A stretch of 64,000 bases of DNA from the NCBI RefSeq assembly GCF_021272345.1, contig NZ_JAJSDQ010000002.1, positions 372,001 to 436,000 of the forward strand, in the 5' to 3' direction. Position 1 is the first letter of the stretch; the number at the start of each line of letters is the position of its first letter. The stretch is from Ornithinimicrobium sediminis (GTDB lineage Bacteria > Actinomycetota > Actinomycetes > Actinomycetales > Dermatophilaceae). Of the stretch, positions 34,118 through 42,702 are shown piece by piece. The notes beneath the pieces were generated by a model. It was given only the letters and a program-made list of their open reading frames with translations, searched no databases and had not been told where the DNA came from. A program made the translations under genes and the position numbers.

Positions 34118-35059
34118 ATGTCGACCGTGCCGGCGCCCCCCACCCGTTCGCGGGTCTGGCACCCGGGACGTCCGGTGGACGTGCTCGCGACGTGGGGGAC
34201 GCTGCGTCGCGGTGCGGGCGACCCCGCGTGGCTGGTCTCGGGGGGAGTCCTGTGGCGTGCTCTCGCGACTCCGCTCGGAGCAGTCACCCTGAGGGTCGGT
34301 GTGGACGCCCGGCACGAGCGGGTGGTCGCCCGGGCCTGGGGGCCGGCCGAGTCGGTGGACCGCCTGCTCGACGCCCTCCCGCGCATGCTGGGCGCCGATG
34401 ACGACCCCGCGGGCTTCGAGCCTCGTCATCCGGTGCTCGAGCGCGCCCTGCGGCTGCACCCGGGGTGGAGGGTGCCGGCCACCGGGCTGGTCCTGGAGGC
34501 CATGGTGCCGGCCGTGATCGAGCAGAAGGTCACCGGCCAGGAGGCCTTCGGTGGGCAGCGCAGGCTGGTGCGGAAGCACGGCACGCCGGCTCCGGGGCCG
34601 GGTGCCGGTCTCGGCCTCGTCGCGCCCCCCGGTGCCGACCGGCTCCGGTCGGTCGCGTCGTGGGAGTGGCTCCAGCTGGGGGTGAGCCCGCAGCGTGCGG
34701 ACACGGTCATGCGGGTGGTGCACCTGGCCGACCGCCTGGAGGAGCTGCCCCAGCTGACCCGGGCGGCTGCCCGGCGGCGGATGACCGCGGTGGCCGGGGT
34801 CGGGGTGTGGACCGCCGCGGAGACGGCGCAGCGTGCCCTCGGCGACCCTGATGCCGTGAGCTTCGGTGACTACCACGTGGCACGCAACATCGGGTGGGCG
34901 CTCACCGGGGTCGAGGTGGACGACACCGGTCTCGCCGAGCTGCTGGATCCCTACCGGGGTCATCGCTACCGCGTGCAGCGGCTCCTGGAGCTCGTCGGAG
35001 TCCGGAGACCTCGCCGGGGGCCACGGATGGCCCCGCGCCACCATCTGCCGACACGCTGA
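34118..35059 (+). CDS. DNA-3-methyladenine glycosylase II-like (HhH-GPD) protein
   Basis: This 313-residue HhH-GPD DNA glycosylase has a helix-hairpin-helix RMTAVAGVGVWTAAETAQRALGDPDAV (seen in part) followed by the catalytic Asp in SFGDYHVARNIGW, the AlkA pattern. The segment VPAVIEQKVTGQEAFGGQRRLV forms the conserved N-part of the fold. It should excise alkylated purines as the first step of base excision repair. There is no AraC/Ada domain. It is divergent from the TIGR03089 gene and convergent with fbiB. Confidence 0.88.
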   Translation: MSTVPAPPTRSRVWHPGRPVDVLATWGTLRRGAGDPAWLVSGGVLWRALATPLGAVTLRVGVDARHERVVARAWGPAESVDRLLDALPRMLGADDDPAGFEPRHPVLERALRLHPGWRVPATGLVLEAMVPAVIEQKVTGQEAFGGQRRLVRKHGTPAPGPGAGLGLVAPPGADRLRSVASWEWLQLGVSPQRADTVMRVVHLADRLEELPQLTRAAARRRMTAVAGVGVWTAAETAQRALGDPDAVSFGDYHVARNIGWALTGVEVDDTGLAELLDPYRGHRYRVQRLLELVGVRRPRRGPRMAPRHHLPTR

Positions 35060-35081
35060 GACCCGCCCGACCGGTGGTGCC

Positions 35082-36107
35082 TCAGGCGGTGACCTCGACA
35101 CGCCGCTCCACCGTCTCGGAGTGCAGGGCCACCTCCAGACGAGCCGCCAGCCGACCTCGTTCGTAGGGGTCGGCGCACCGGATGCAGAGCACCGTCCCGG
35201 TGTCCTCGACCTCCGCCCGGCCGTCGCTGCCGAGCATCGCGAGCGCGACCGCGCGCGACACCCTGTCCGTCTCGGGCTCGGGCAGCACGGAGGCGATGCC
35301 GACCTGGGCGGCCACTGCCGACCCTGGTGGTGCGCCCAGCGCACACCTGACGGCCTCCGCCCGACCCAGCCCGAACCAGTCCCCGGGGCCGGTGCGCACG
35401 AGGTGTGCGGCGCCTGGGGCGCCCGGACGCGTCACCGTGCCCTGGGGGAGTCCGCGCACGAGCGCTACCGGCACCGCTGCGGACTTGCCCTTCACGAGGT
35501 CGGCGGCGGCAGCGATCTCGTCGGCGACGGCACGAGAGGTGACCCTCAGCGGTCGCCCGTCGACGTCCTCTCCGCCGCGCAGGTCGTCGAGCACTGCGAC
35601 ACCGCAGGCGCCCAGGGCGAAGTCGACCTGTCCCTCGCGCCACGGGCGCCCGGCGGTGTCGCTGAGGACCACCCCGATCTCCGGCAGCGGTGCAGGCGCG
35701 TAGGCGTGAAGAAGACCGGCATAGAGCGCACGGGCAGCCAGGTCGGGGTCGGCGGGCAGCAGCAGCAGCCCGCCGCGCGGGCCGGTGTTGGACGCGTCCA
35801 CCCCGGCAGCGGCCAGGACCGGACCGGCCAGCGCCTCGACGACACGGGTCGTCCCCGACGGCGAACGGCGCTCGGCCACGACGCGCCGGCTCTGCGCCAG
35901 CACGACCGCGTCCCGGTCCGTCGTGTCGGTGTGCAGGCCCCAGGCCTTGGAGACGAGCTTGCCCGACACGACCAGCACGTCGCCGGTCTGCAGCGTCACC
36001 CCGGCGCCGTCGAGGGCGCTTCGGAGGAGCCTGCCGAGGTCATGGTGCTGCTCGACCTCGGGGATGTCGTGCAGCGGGATGAGGCTGACGGTGCCGGCGA
36101 CGCTCAT
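35082..36107 (-). CDS. fbiB: Coenzyme F420-0:L-glutamate ligase lacking the nitroreductase domain
   Basis: This 341-residue protein matches the gamma-glutamyl ligase (CofE) part of FbiB over about residues 1-250. It shows VSGKLVSKAWGL, GGLLLLPADPDLAARAL, IGVVLSDTAGRPWREGQVDFALGACG (in part) and LVKGKSAAVPVALVRGL. It adds glutamates to F420-0. Mycobacterial FbiB continues with an FMN nitroreductase domain to about 450 residues; here the last ~85 residues are short and unrelated. It overlaps fbiA by 4 bases (ATGA), so the pair is coupled. A separate reductase elsewhere in the genome would be needed to finish F420. Confidence 0.88.
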   Translation of the reverse strand: MSVAGTVSLIPLHDIPEVEQHHDLGRLLRSALDGAGVTLQTGDVLVVSGKLVSKAWGLHTDTTDRDAVVLAQSRRVVAERRSPSGTTRVVEALAGPVLAAAGVDASNTGPRGGLLLLPADPDLAARALYAGLLHAYAPAPLPEIGVVLSDTAGRPWREGQVDFALGACGVAVLDDLRGGEDVDGRPLRVTSRAVADEIAAAADLVKGKSAAVPVALVRGLPQGTVTRPGAPGAAHLVRTGPGDWFGLGRAEAVRCALGAPPGSAVAAQVGIASVLPEPETDRVSRAVALAMLGSDGRAEVEDTGTVLCIRCADPYERGRLAARLEVALHSETVERRVEVTA

Positions 36108-37123
36108 ACCGAGGCGCCCGCCGTGCGTGGCCCGACGGCGGCAGCGAGGTCCAGCGCGGCCTCCGCGATCCCGGCGGCCGTCCGCACGTCGCGCATCAGC
36201 AGGTCGCGGTCGCGGACCTGGACGGACCGCATGCCGGCAGGGAGCGGGCTGGCGGCGTCGCGGGTGTCGACGAGCCATCCGTCGAGGAAGTCCCCGTAGA
36301 GGCCGGCGACGCCGGCGGCGCTCACCTCGACGCCCAAGGGGGCCAGGCAGGCGTCGGCGTGCCCACGCACCGGGGCGCCCCCGATGATGGGGCTCACCCC
36401 GACCACGGGCGCCCGGGTCCCTCGCAGGGCGTCCCGGACCCCGGGGACGCCGAGGATGATGCCGATCGACACGACCGGGTTGCTCGGCGGCAGCAGCACG
36501 ACATCTGCCTCACGGATCGCGTCGAGCACTCCCGGTGCGGGGACAGCGCGGTCCAGTCCGGCGACCGTGAAACGCTCTGCCGGCACCTCCGCCCTCATCT
36601 GCACCCACCACTGCTGGAAGTGCACGGCACGCTCGACGCCGGGCTCTGTCCCCGAGGCCTGGTCGCGGACCACCACGTGGGTCTCGATCGGAGTGTCCGT
36701 GACCGGCAGCAGCGTCACCCCCTGCTCGGGCAGGCCCCACCGGGTGGCGAGCCGTGTGGTGACGGCGCTGAGCGGCATACCCTGCCCGAGCCACTGGCTC
36801 CGGGCGACGTGGGTCGCGAGGTCGCGGTCGCCCAGACGGAACCACTGCGGTCGCACGCCGAGCGCGGCGAGCTCCTCCTGTGCGTGGAAGGTCTCGTCCG
36901 CGCGCCCCCAGCCCTGGTCGTCCTCGACCCCGCCACCGAGCGTGTAGAGGACGGTGTCGAGGTCGGGGCAGACCCGCAGGCCGTAGAGGGTGATGTCGTC
37001 GCCGGTGTTGCCGATGACCGTCACCTCGGCACGGTCCGCCTCGGCACGCTCGGAGAGGTGGTGCAGGAGCCCGCGGAGGAAGCGGGCACCGCCGACGCCG
37101 CCGGTCAGAGCTGTGATGCGCAT
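36104..37123 (-). CDS. fbiA: 2-phospho-L-lactate/phosphoenolpyruvate transferase of F420 synthesis
   Basis: This 339-residue CofD/FbiA enzyme transfers the phosphoenolpyruvyl or phospholactyl unit to the deazaflavin Fo. Seen are ITALTGGVGGARFLRGL (nucleotide/Fo loop), VIGNTGDDITLYGLRVCPDLDTVLYTLGG (in part), LPPSNPVVSIGIILGVPGV and SPIIGGAPVRGHADACL, all family hallmarks. The ATG at 37123 is preceded closely by GGAGGC. It heads the fbiAB operon and is divergent from whiB, the same order as in mycobacteria (fbiA next to whiB2). Confidence 0.94.
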   Translation of the reverse strand: MRITALTGGVGGARFLRGLLHHLSERAEADRAEVTVIGNTGDDITLYGLRVCPDLDTVLYTLGGGVEDDQGWGRADETFHAQEELAALGVRPQWFRLGDRDLATHVARSQWLGQGMPLSAVTTRLATRWGLPEQGVTLLPVTDTPIETHVVVRDQASGTEPGVERAVHFQQWWVQMRAEVPAERFTVAGLDRAVPAPGVLDAIREADVVLLPPSNPVVSIGIILGVPGVRDALRGTRAPVVGVSPIIGGAPVRGHADACLAPLGVEVSAAGVAGLYGDFLDGWLVDTRDAASPLPAGMRSVQVRDRDLLMRDVRTAAGIAEAALDLAAAVGPRTAGASV

Positions 37124-37165
37124 GCCTCCATTGTCGCTGGCGGGGAGCTTGTAGCAGACCAGGGG

Positions 37166-37194
37166 TTGACGGGGCGGGATGACACGCGTGTAAT
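37166..37194 (+). promoter_or_regulatory. Sigma-70-type promoter of whiB with palindrome over the -10
   Basis: TTGACG (37166-37171) and TGTAAT (37189-37194) are separated by 17 bp, a good housekeeping promoter, giving a leader of roughly 70 bases. The palindrome ACACGCGTGT (37182-37191) overlaps the -10 and could be a regulator site. Confidence 0.55.
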
Positions 37195-37270
37195 TCACTT
37201 GTCGTGATGTTGCTTCCGGTCCACCGGAGGGGCGGGTCCGACAGGTGCTGGCGATGTCGGAGGAGGAGCC

Positions 37271-37540
37271 GTGCACGAGATGGAGATGCTGACACTGCTG
37301 AGTGTGGAAGAGGGGACGGAGGAGGCGTCCTGGCAGGAGCGCGCGCTGTGCGCGCAGACGGATCCAGAGGCCTTCTTCCCTGAGAAGGGGGGGTCCACCC
37401 GGGAGGCCAAGAAGGTCTGCGTCGGGTGCGAGGTGCGCGCGGAGTGCCTCGAGTACGCCCTGGCGAACGACGAGCGCTTCGGGATCTGGGGCGGGCTGTC
37501 GGAGCGTGAACGGCGCAAGCTGAAGAAGCGGGCCGTCTGA
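37271..37540 (+). CDS. whiB: WhiB-family iron-sulfur transcription factor (WhiB/WhmD type)
   Basis: This 89-residue protein closely follows the Streptomyces WhiB and mycobacterial WhmD/WhiB2 pattern: WQERALCAQTDPEAFFPEKGG, CVGCEVRAEC with CxxC-x5-C, the turn GIWGGLSERERRKLKKR and a basic DNA-binding tail. The four cysteines ligate a [4Fe-4S] cluster. In relatives it controls septation and sporulation with WhiA. GTG 37271 follows GGAGGAGGAG; ATG 37280 is an alternative. Its own sigma-70-like promoter lies about 80-105 bases upstream. A whiB of this class in a probably non-sporulating organism points to a division role. Confidence 0.95.
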   Translation: MHEMEMLTLLSVEEGTEEASWQERALCAQTDPEAFFPEKGGSTREAKKVCVGCEVRAECLEYALANDERFGIWGGLSERERRKLKKRAV

Positions 37541-37563
37541 GCCCTGCCACCCCCAGCCGACCC

Positions 37564-40500
37564 GTGAGCCCGGCCTCGCGTCGTGCTGCCGTCGACGGGG
37601 TCAGCGTCCTCCTGCTGGCCGGTCCCGGTGGCGGCGTCGTCGACGAGGTGCTCGATGCCCTGGGGGCCCAGTCGACCCGCCCCGACCAGGTCGTCGTGAC
37701 GGGTCTTGCGCCCGACTCGCCGGAGGCTGCCCGGGCGCAGGCCCACCCGATCACCCTCGACGGGGTCGAGGTGCTGCTGCGTCCGCCGGCGATCGGGGTC
37801 GACCATCCTCGGGCTGCGTCCGTGAACGACGCGCTCCACGTGCTGCCCGACGACCCACGACGCTGGGTCTGGGTCCTGCACGACGACTCCCTGCCCCGGC
37901 CGGACGCACTCACCGCGCTGCTGGAGCCGGTTCGGCGCAGCAGCCGGGTGGGGGTCGTCGGTCCCAAGCTGGTCCGGAGGGACGACCCGCGGGTGCTCCT
38001 CGGTGTCGGACACCGGGTCACCCGCGGCGGACGGTCGGCGGACGACGGGCCCGAGCGGTTGGTAGACCAGGGCCAGTTCGACACCCGCACCGACGTCATC
38101 GGGGTGCCGCTGGCCGGCATGCTCGTGCGCAGCGACGTGCTCGCCGAGGTGGGTGGGGTGGAACCGGCCTTCGACCAGGGCACCGAGGGCCTCGACCTGT
38201 CCTGGCGCAGCCACCTGCGAGGTCACCGCGTCGTGGTCGCCACCCAGGCTGTCGTGGCCCAGGGCGACCACGGTCCAGGGATCACCTCGCCCGTGCAGCA
38301 CCGTCGTCGCCTGCGCCAGGTGGCCCTGGCCCGGGGCTCATGGTGGCGGACCCCCGCGCGGACCGCCGCCATCGCGCTGGCCGCGGTGCTGTCGACGCTC
38401 GCCCTGCTGCTCCTCAAGCGACCCCAGGAGGCGCGCGCAGAGCTGGCAGACCTCACCGCCGTCCTGGCGCCGGGACGCAGCACCGCTGCACGCTGGCGGT
38501 TCCGGGGTCGCCGGACGGTCCGTGAGCGAGACCTGCAAGGGCTCTTCGCGCCGGCCGGAGCCGGGTGGCGGGGCACCGGGGAGACCCTGCAGGAGGCCTT
38601 GTCGCCACGACCGGCGGGCGATGCCTCGGAGCCGGCACGGAAGGGGGTCGAGACCGGTCCCGTCGGGGAGGAGGTGGTCTCCCTCGACGACGACGTCCGG
38701 GGGCGAGCACGCCGGTGGAGCTGGTGGCTCACCGCGGCTCTCGTCCTTGCCACCGTGGTGTCCGTGGCCCGCTGGCGGGAGATCTGGGCAGGGTTGGCAC
38801 CCGCGGGGGACGGGGTGCGTGGCGGCGAGCTGCTGAGCTCGGGTGCAGGCGCCGGTGACGCCTGGGCGCTGTGGGCACTGCCGTGGACGGGCTCCGGCCT
38901 GGGGTCAGCGGGCCAGGCGCCGCCGTGGGTCCTGCCGCTCGCCGGGCTGGCCTGGGTGGCCGAGCGCCTCCCCGGCGGCCCTGGCGCGTCCTCCTCCGTC
39001 GACGTCGTCACGGCCTGGCTGCTGTGGGCCGCCCTCCCGGCAGCCTGTGTCTGCGCCTATGTCGCCCTGCGGGTGGCCACGAGGCGCCGCGGTGTCCGCG
39101 CCGTCGCCGCACTGGCGTGGGTCGGGCTGGCGCCCCTGGCCGTCGGGGTCGACGAGGGCCGTGTGGGACCGGTGGTCCTGCACGTCCTCGCTCCGCTCGT
39201 CGTCGCGGGGGTGGTGGCGGCCATGGACAGCTCTGTGGGCGGGCGCACGGGGACCACACTCGCCGCTGCGACCGTCCTGGTCGTCGGCATCGTCGCCTGG
39301 TTCGTCCCGGCCGTGCTGGTCTGGACCTGCGTCATGGCGCTGGTGATGCTGGCGCGCGGTCCGCGCCGGGTGCGATGGCGGGGCCTGGCCGTCGGGGTGC
39401 TGCCCCTCCTGCTGCTCGGACCGTGGCTGCGCACCCTGTGGGAGGAGCCACTGCTCGTGCTGGGCGGGGCCGGCACGGGCACGGTCCAGGGTGTGGTCCC
39501 GACGTGGCAGGCCCTGCTCCTTCACCCGGGTGGACCGGTGCCGCCCGTCCTGTGGTGGACGGCGCCGCTGTGGCTGCTGGCCGTCGCGGCCGTGCTGTGG
39601 CCGGACCCGCGTGGTCGCCGCGCCGGGTGGCTGCTCGTCGGTGCACTGGTCGCCCTGGCCGGGGCGCTCGTCGCACCGTGGGTGCATCTGGGCGTCACGC
39701 CCTCGGGGTACGCCGAGGCGGGACGGGTCGTCACCCTGTGGCCGGGGGTGTTCCTGAGCCTGACCGGTGCTGCGCTCCTGGGTGCGGCGGTGCTGGCCGT
39801 GGAGCCGGTCCTGAACGGGCGACCGAGGGCTGCACGTCCGCCGCTGCGCGCCCTCGCCGGTGCCGTCTCAGTCCTGGCCATGGTGGCCGCGGCCGCCTCG
39901 GCCGGCGTCGTGGTGTGGCGGGCGGTCGGCTCTCCGGACCCCACCCTCGCGGTCGCCTCGCCGGCGGTGCCGGCCGTGGTGGCAGAGCAGGCGTCGGGCC
40001 CGACCGCGGTGCGCTGGCTGAGCCTCACCACGCAGGGGCCGGCCGAGTCCTATGCGGTGCGCTATGCCCTGCGCGGCACCGAGGTCGACCCCTGGGTGCG
40101 GGACCGTGTGGAGGAGAGCACAGTCACCGCCCGCTCCACCGAGCCCGCGTCGGCAGCCGTCGAGGAGCTGGTGGGTGTGGAGGCAGCCGGAGCGGTGGGT
40201 GAGGCGCCAGGGGCCGCGCTGGCCGCTCTCGCCGTGGGATACGTGTACCTCGATGCGGAGGAGGACCACCCGCTCGTGGCCGGGTTGGAGAGGGTCCCGG
40301 GTCTGACCAGGATCAGTGCGCCCCAGGGTGGGGTCCTCTGGCGGGTGACCGCGGGTGAGGACGCTCCCGACGCCGTGCCGGGGCGGGTGCGCGTGCTGGA
40401 CCCCGCCGGTGACCAGGTGGCGGTCCTGGGTGTCCGCGGCTCCCACTCCCAGGTGTCCGCGGAGCTCCCGCAGGGGGGAGCGGGTGGTCGCCTCGTGGTC

Positions 40501-40734
40501 TCCGAAGGGGCCGGGTGGCCCGCGGTCGCCCAGGTGCGGGCCGACGGCGACCTGGTGCCGGCCCGACCGGGGTGGCCGCCCACCTACGACCTGCCCGAGG
40601 GGGTCGAGCAGGTGGAGGTCGAGCTGCCCCGCGCGGACCGCGCCTGGTGGGTCGCCACCGGAGCCCTGGCGGCGCTCGTGGGGTTCCTCGCCCTGCCGGT
40701 CGGCGGCGGCCGCCGGGAAGGACGGACCTCGTGA
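37564..40734 (+). CDS. Giant GT2 glycosyltransferase with polytopic membrane C-terminus
   Basis: This 1056-residue protein starts with a GT2 fold (VSVLLLAGPGGGVVDEVLDAL), an HDDS metal motif at residues 106-109 and a catalytic-base region (EGLDLSWRSHLRGHRVVV) near 225. From about residue 270 to 780 come roughly a dozen hydrophobic helices. A long extracytoplasmic part without Cys lies at about 800-1030, and a last helix (WWVATGALAALVGFLALPV) precedes a basic end. It overlaps the DUF5719 gene by 4 bases, so the two are translationally coupled. The probable role is transfer and export of an envelope glycan; the sugar and acceptor are unknown. Confidence 0.85.
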   Translation: MSPASRRAAVDGVSVLLLAGPGGGVVDEVLDALGAQSTRPDQVVVTGLAPDSPEAARAQAHPITLDGVEVLLRPPAIGVDHPRAASVNDALHVLPDDPRRWVWVLHDDSLPRPDALTALLEPVRRSSRVGVVGPKLVRRDDPRVLLGVGHRVTRGGRSADDGPERLVDQGQFDTRTDVIGVPLAGMLVRSDVLAEVGGVEPAFDQGTEGLDLSWRSHLRGHRVVVATQAVVAQGDHGPGITSPVQHRRRLRQVALARGSWWRTPARTAAIALAAVLSTLALLLLKRPQEARAELADLTAVLAPGRSTAARWRFRGRRTVRERDLQGLFAPAGAGWRGTGETLQEALSPRPAGDASEPARKGVETGPVGEEVVSLDDDVRGRARRWSWWLTAALVLATVVSVARWREIWAGLAPAGDGVRGGELLSSGAGAGDAWALWALPWTGSGLGSAGQAPPWVLPLAGLAWVAERLPGGPGASSSVDVVTAWLLWAALPAACVCAYVALRVATRRRGVRAVAALAWVGLAPLAVGVDEGRVGPVVLHVLAPLVVAGVVAAMDSSVGGRTGTTLAAATVLVVGIVAWFVPAVLVWTCVMALVMLARGPRRVRWRGLAVGVLPLLLLGPWLRTLWEEPLLVLGGAGTGTVQGVVPTWQALLLHPGGPVPPVLWWTAPLWLLAVAAVLWPDPRGRRAGWLLVGALVALAGALVAPWVHLGVTPSGYAEAGRVVTLWPGVFLSLTGAALLGAAVLAVEPVLNGRPRAARPPLRALAGAVSVLAMVAAAASAGVVVWRAVGSPDPTLAVASPAVPAVVAEQASGPTAVRWLSLTTQGPAESYAVRYALRGTEVDPWVRDRVEESTVTARSTEPASAAVEELVGVEAAGAVGEAPGAALAALAVGYVYLDAEEDHPLVAGLERVPGLTRISAPQGGVLWRVTAGEDAPDAVPGRVRVLDPAGDQVAVLGVRGSHSQVSAELPQGGAGGRLVVSEGAGWPAVAQVRADGDLVPARPGWPPTYDLPEGVEQVEVELPRADRAWWVATGALAALVGFLALPVGGGRREGRTS

Positions 40735-42239
40735 GGCCCGGTGCCGCCGCCACGCTGCGCGGGACCGTGGTGGTCCTTGCGGTCGCCGGGCTGGCGGTCG
40801 GCGCAGGCTGGCTCGAGGTGCCCCTGGTCCTGCCCCCGACCGTGGCCGACGAGGTGGCGGCGCCCGGGGAGGAGACGGCGCTGGTGCGCACCTCGGCGCT
40901 GGCCTGCCCCGGGCCCGAGCAGCAGGGACTGGTGGACCCCACGGTGCCGGAGCAGCCCCAGGAGGTCACGGTGGCCGGGGTGACGGTGCCTGCCGAGGCA
41001 CTGCCCGACGAGCCGGCGACCGGGCCCGGTGGTGACCCTGCCCAGCACACGGGTGAGCTCTCCCTGATGCCCACCGGCGACGACGCCGCGGTGACCACCG
41101 GCTCGCGGGGCGAGCGCGTGAGCCTGGACCTGCGCGAGCCCGAGGGAGTGCTGGTGCTCGCCGACGGAGTGCTGGCGCCGGGGCTCGCGGCGGGACAGTG
41201 GCACCTGTCCCTCGACGAGCAGCGCAGGGGCATGACGGCGACACCGTGCACGGTGCCGGCCGAGGAGTCCTGGCTGGTCGCCGGCGGCGGCGAGGCCGGC
41301 CGCGTGGAGAGGCTCGTGCTGGTCAACCCGGCGACCGACCCCGTCACCGTGCAGCTGCAGGTGCTGGGCGGCGACGGCACCCCCGAGACGGCCGCTGGGG
41401 AGTCGCTGGTGGTGCCGGGAGGAGGGCGCGTCGTCACGCTCCTGGATGCGCTCGCCCCCGGGCTGGCCACACCCGTCGTCCGTGTCACCTCCGAAGGAGG
41501 CCCGGTCGGCGCCTTCCTGGGCGACCGCTGGCTGCAGGGAAGCACCGACCGCGGCCTGGCCCTGACGTCCGCCACCCTCCCTCCCTCGCCGGCCCAGCTG
41601 GTCCCCGGAGTGCGGGTGGCAGAGGGTGAGGCCGGGACAGCCCTGCGGGTGGCCGTGCCCGGCCCGTCACAGGCGGTCGTCCAGGTGAAGGCCCTGACCC
41701 CCTCGGGTCCGGTCCGTGTGCAGCAGGACGTCACACTGGTGCCCGGCGGCAGGACACAGGACATCCAGCTCAGCGACCTCCCGGCAGGGGCCTATGCCCT
41801 GGAGGTCCTCAGCGACGAGCCGGTGGTCGCCGGCGCGATGTCGACGACGAGCTCGACCGAGGACGGGGTCGCAGACCAGGCCTGGGCTCCCGCGTCACCG
41901 CCGGTGACCGGACTGGCCGGTGCGCCGCTGCCGGACCTCGAGCAGGACTGGGACGGTCTGCTCCAGCTCGCGAGCACCGCGGGCGGCACCGCCGAGGTGC
42001 TGCTGGTGAGGGCCGACGGTGAGGTCTCCGTCCAGCAGGAGCAGGTCGAGCCGGACACCACGGCGGAGGTGCCGGTCGGCGACGCGGTGAGCGTCTGGGT
42101 GCGTCCGCTGTCGGGTGAGCTGAGTGCCGCGTTGCTGCTCGGGGTCACCGACGACGGGGGCGACCTGAGCGCGGTCGTGCCGCTGAGCGGGCTGCCGCTC
42201 GTGAGCAGCCTCACCTCGGTGGCACCGGCGCGGCCCTGA
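40731..42239 (+). CDS. DUF5719-family extracytoplasmic protein
   Basis: This 502-residue protein has a signal-anchor helix (about 8-27, GTVVVLAVAGLAVGAGWLE) and a large exported beta-rich region. A single disulfide-type Cys pair is possible (LACPGPEQ near 57 and ATPCTVPAEESW near 180). Repeated strand motifs such as VNPATDPVTVQLQVLG, LAPGLATPVVRVTS and LPAGAYALEV suggest several Ig-like or beta-sandwich modules. DUF5719 is conserved next to GT2-membrane proteins in actinobacteria, and its function is unknown. Its GTG start overlaps the GT2 stop (GTGA), implying a 1:1 partner on the outer face of the membrane. Confidence 0.82.
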   Translation: MRPGAAATLRGTVVVLAVAGLAVGAGWLEVPLVLPPTVADEVAAPGEETALVRTSALACPGPEQQGLVDPTVPEQPQEVTVAGVTVPAEALPDEPATGPGGDPAQHTGELSLMPTGDDAAVTTGSRGERVSLDLREPEGVLVLADGVLAPGLAAGQWHLSLDEQRRGMTATPCTVPAEESWLVAGGGEAGRVERLVLVNPATDPVTVQLQVLGGDGTPETAAGESLVVPGGGRVVTLLDALAPGLATPVVRVTSEGGPVGAFLGDRWLQGSTDRGLALTSATLPPSPAQLVPGVRVAEGEAGTALRVAVPGPSQAVVQVKALTPSGPVRVQQDVTLVPGGRTQDIQLSDLPAGAYALEVLSDEPVVAGAMSTTSSTEDGVADQAWAPASPPVTGLAGAPLPDLEQDWDGLLQLASTAGGTAEVLLVRADGEVSVQQEQVEPDTTAEVPVGDAVSVWVRPLSGELSAALLLGVTDDGGDLSAVVPLSGLPLVSSLTSVAPARP

Positions 42240-42242
42240 GGG

Positions 42243-42635
42243 CTACAGCACCTCGTCCGGGTCGATCCCCAGCATCTGCGCGATCTGCTCGGCGACGACC
42301 TGGTGCACGACGGCGACCGTCTCGCCGTGCTCGCGGGCGTGGGCCTCCACCGGTCGGCGATAGACGACCAGCCGTGCGGGCAGCTCACCCTGGGCGGGGA
42401 AGAGCCTGCCCAGGGCCACCCCGTCCTCCCACGGGGCTGGGTCCGACGGCGGCACGTCCTCGACAGCGAGCTCCAGCGGAGGCAGGTCGTCACGCAGCCG
42501 CTGCTCGACGGCATGCAGGGCATCCAGCACCGCCTCGTCGAACCGCTGCCGGCGTGAGGTCATGGCAGGCACGGGCGGCCAGGCCAGCGGGCCCCGCAGC
42601 CCCCGGTCGTGGCGGTCGCGGCGACGTGGAGGCAC
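42243..42635 (-). CDS. Zincin-like 'metallopeptidase family' protein without HExxH
   Basis: This 130-residue protein has a basic N-terminus with RGLRGPLAWPPVPAMTSRRQRFDEAVLDAL, matching the actinobacterial proteins related to mycobacterial Rv3259 (PF06262-type). Where zincins of this fold have HExxH, this one reads VVHQVVAEQIAQMLGID, so one His remains but the catalytic Glu is Gln and the second His is absent. It may be a structural descendant rather than a peptidase. GTG 42635 is the start that keeps the conserved basic N-terminus. It is convergent with DUF5719 and divergent from the DUF3499 gene. Confidence 0.78.
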   Translation of the reverse strand: MPPRRRDRHDRGLRGPLAWPPVPAMTSRRQRFDEAVLDALHAVEQRLRDDLPPLELAVEDVPPSDPAPWEDGVALGRLFPAQGELPARLVVYRRPVEAHAREHGETVAVVHQVVAEQIAQMLGIDPDEVL

Positions 42636-42688
42636 GTTCCGACACTACCTGCGGCGTGGTGATCCGGGCTGCTGTCGGCGTGGGGACC

Positions 42689-42694
42689 TAGAGT
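42689..42694 (+). promoter_or_regulatory. Leaderless-type -10 (TAGAGT) for the DUF3499 gene
   Basis: TAGAGT ends 8 bases before GTG 42703. GTG 42697 would leave only two bases, so it helps to set the start. Confidence 0.4.
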
Positions 42695-42702
42695 TGGTGA
42701 TC

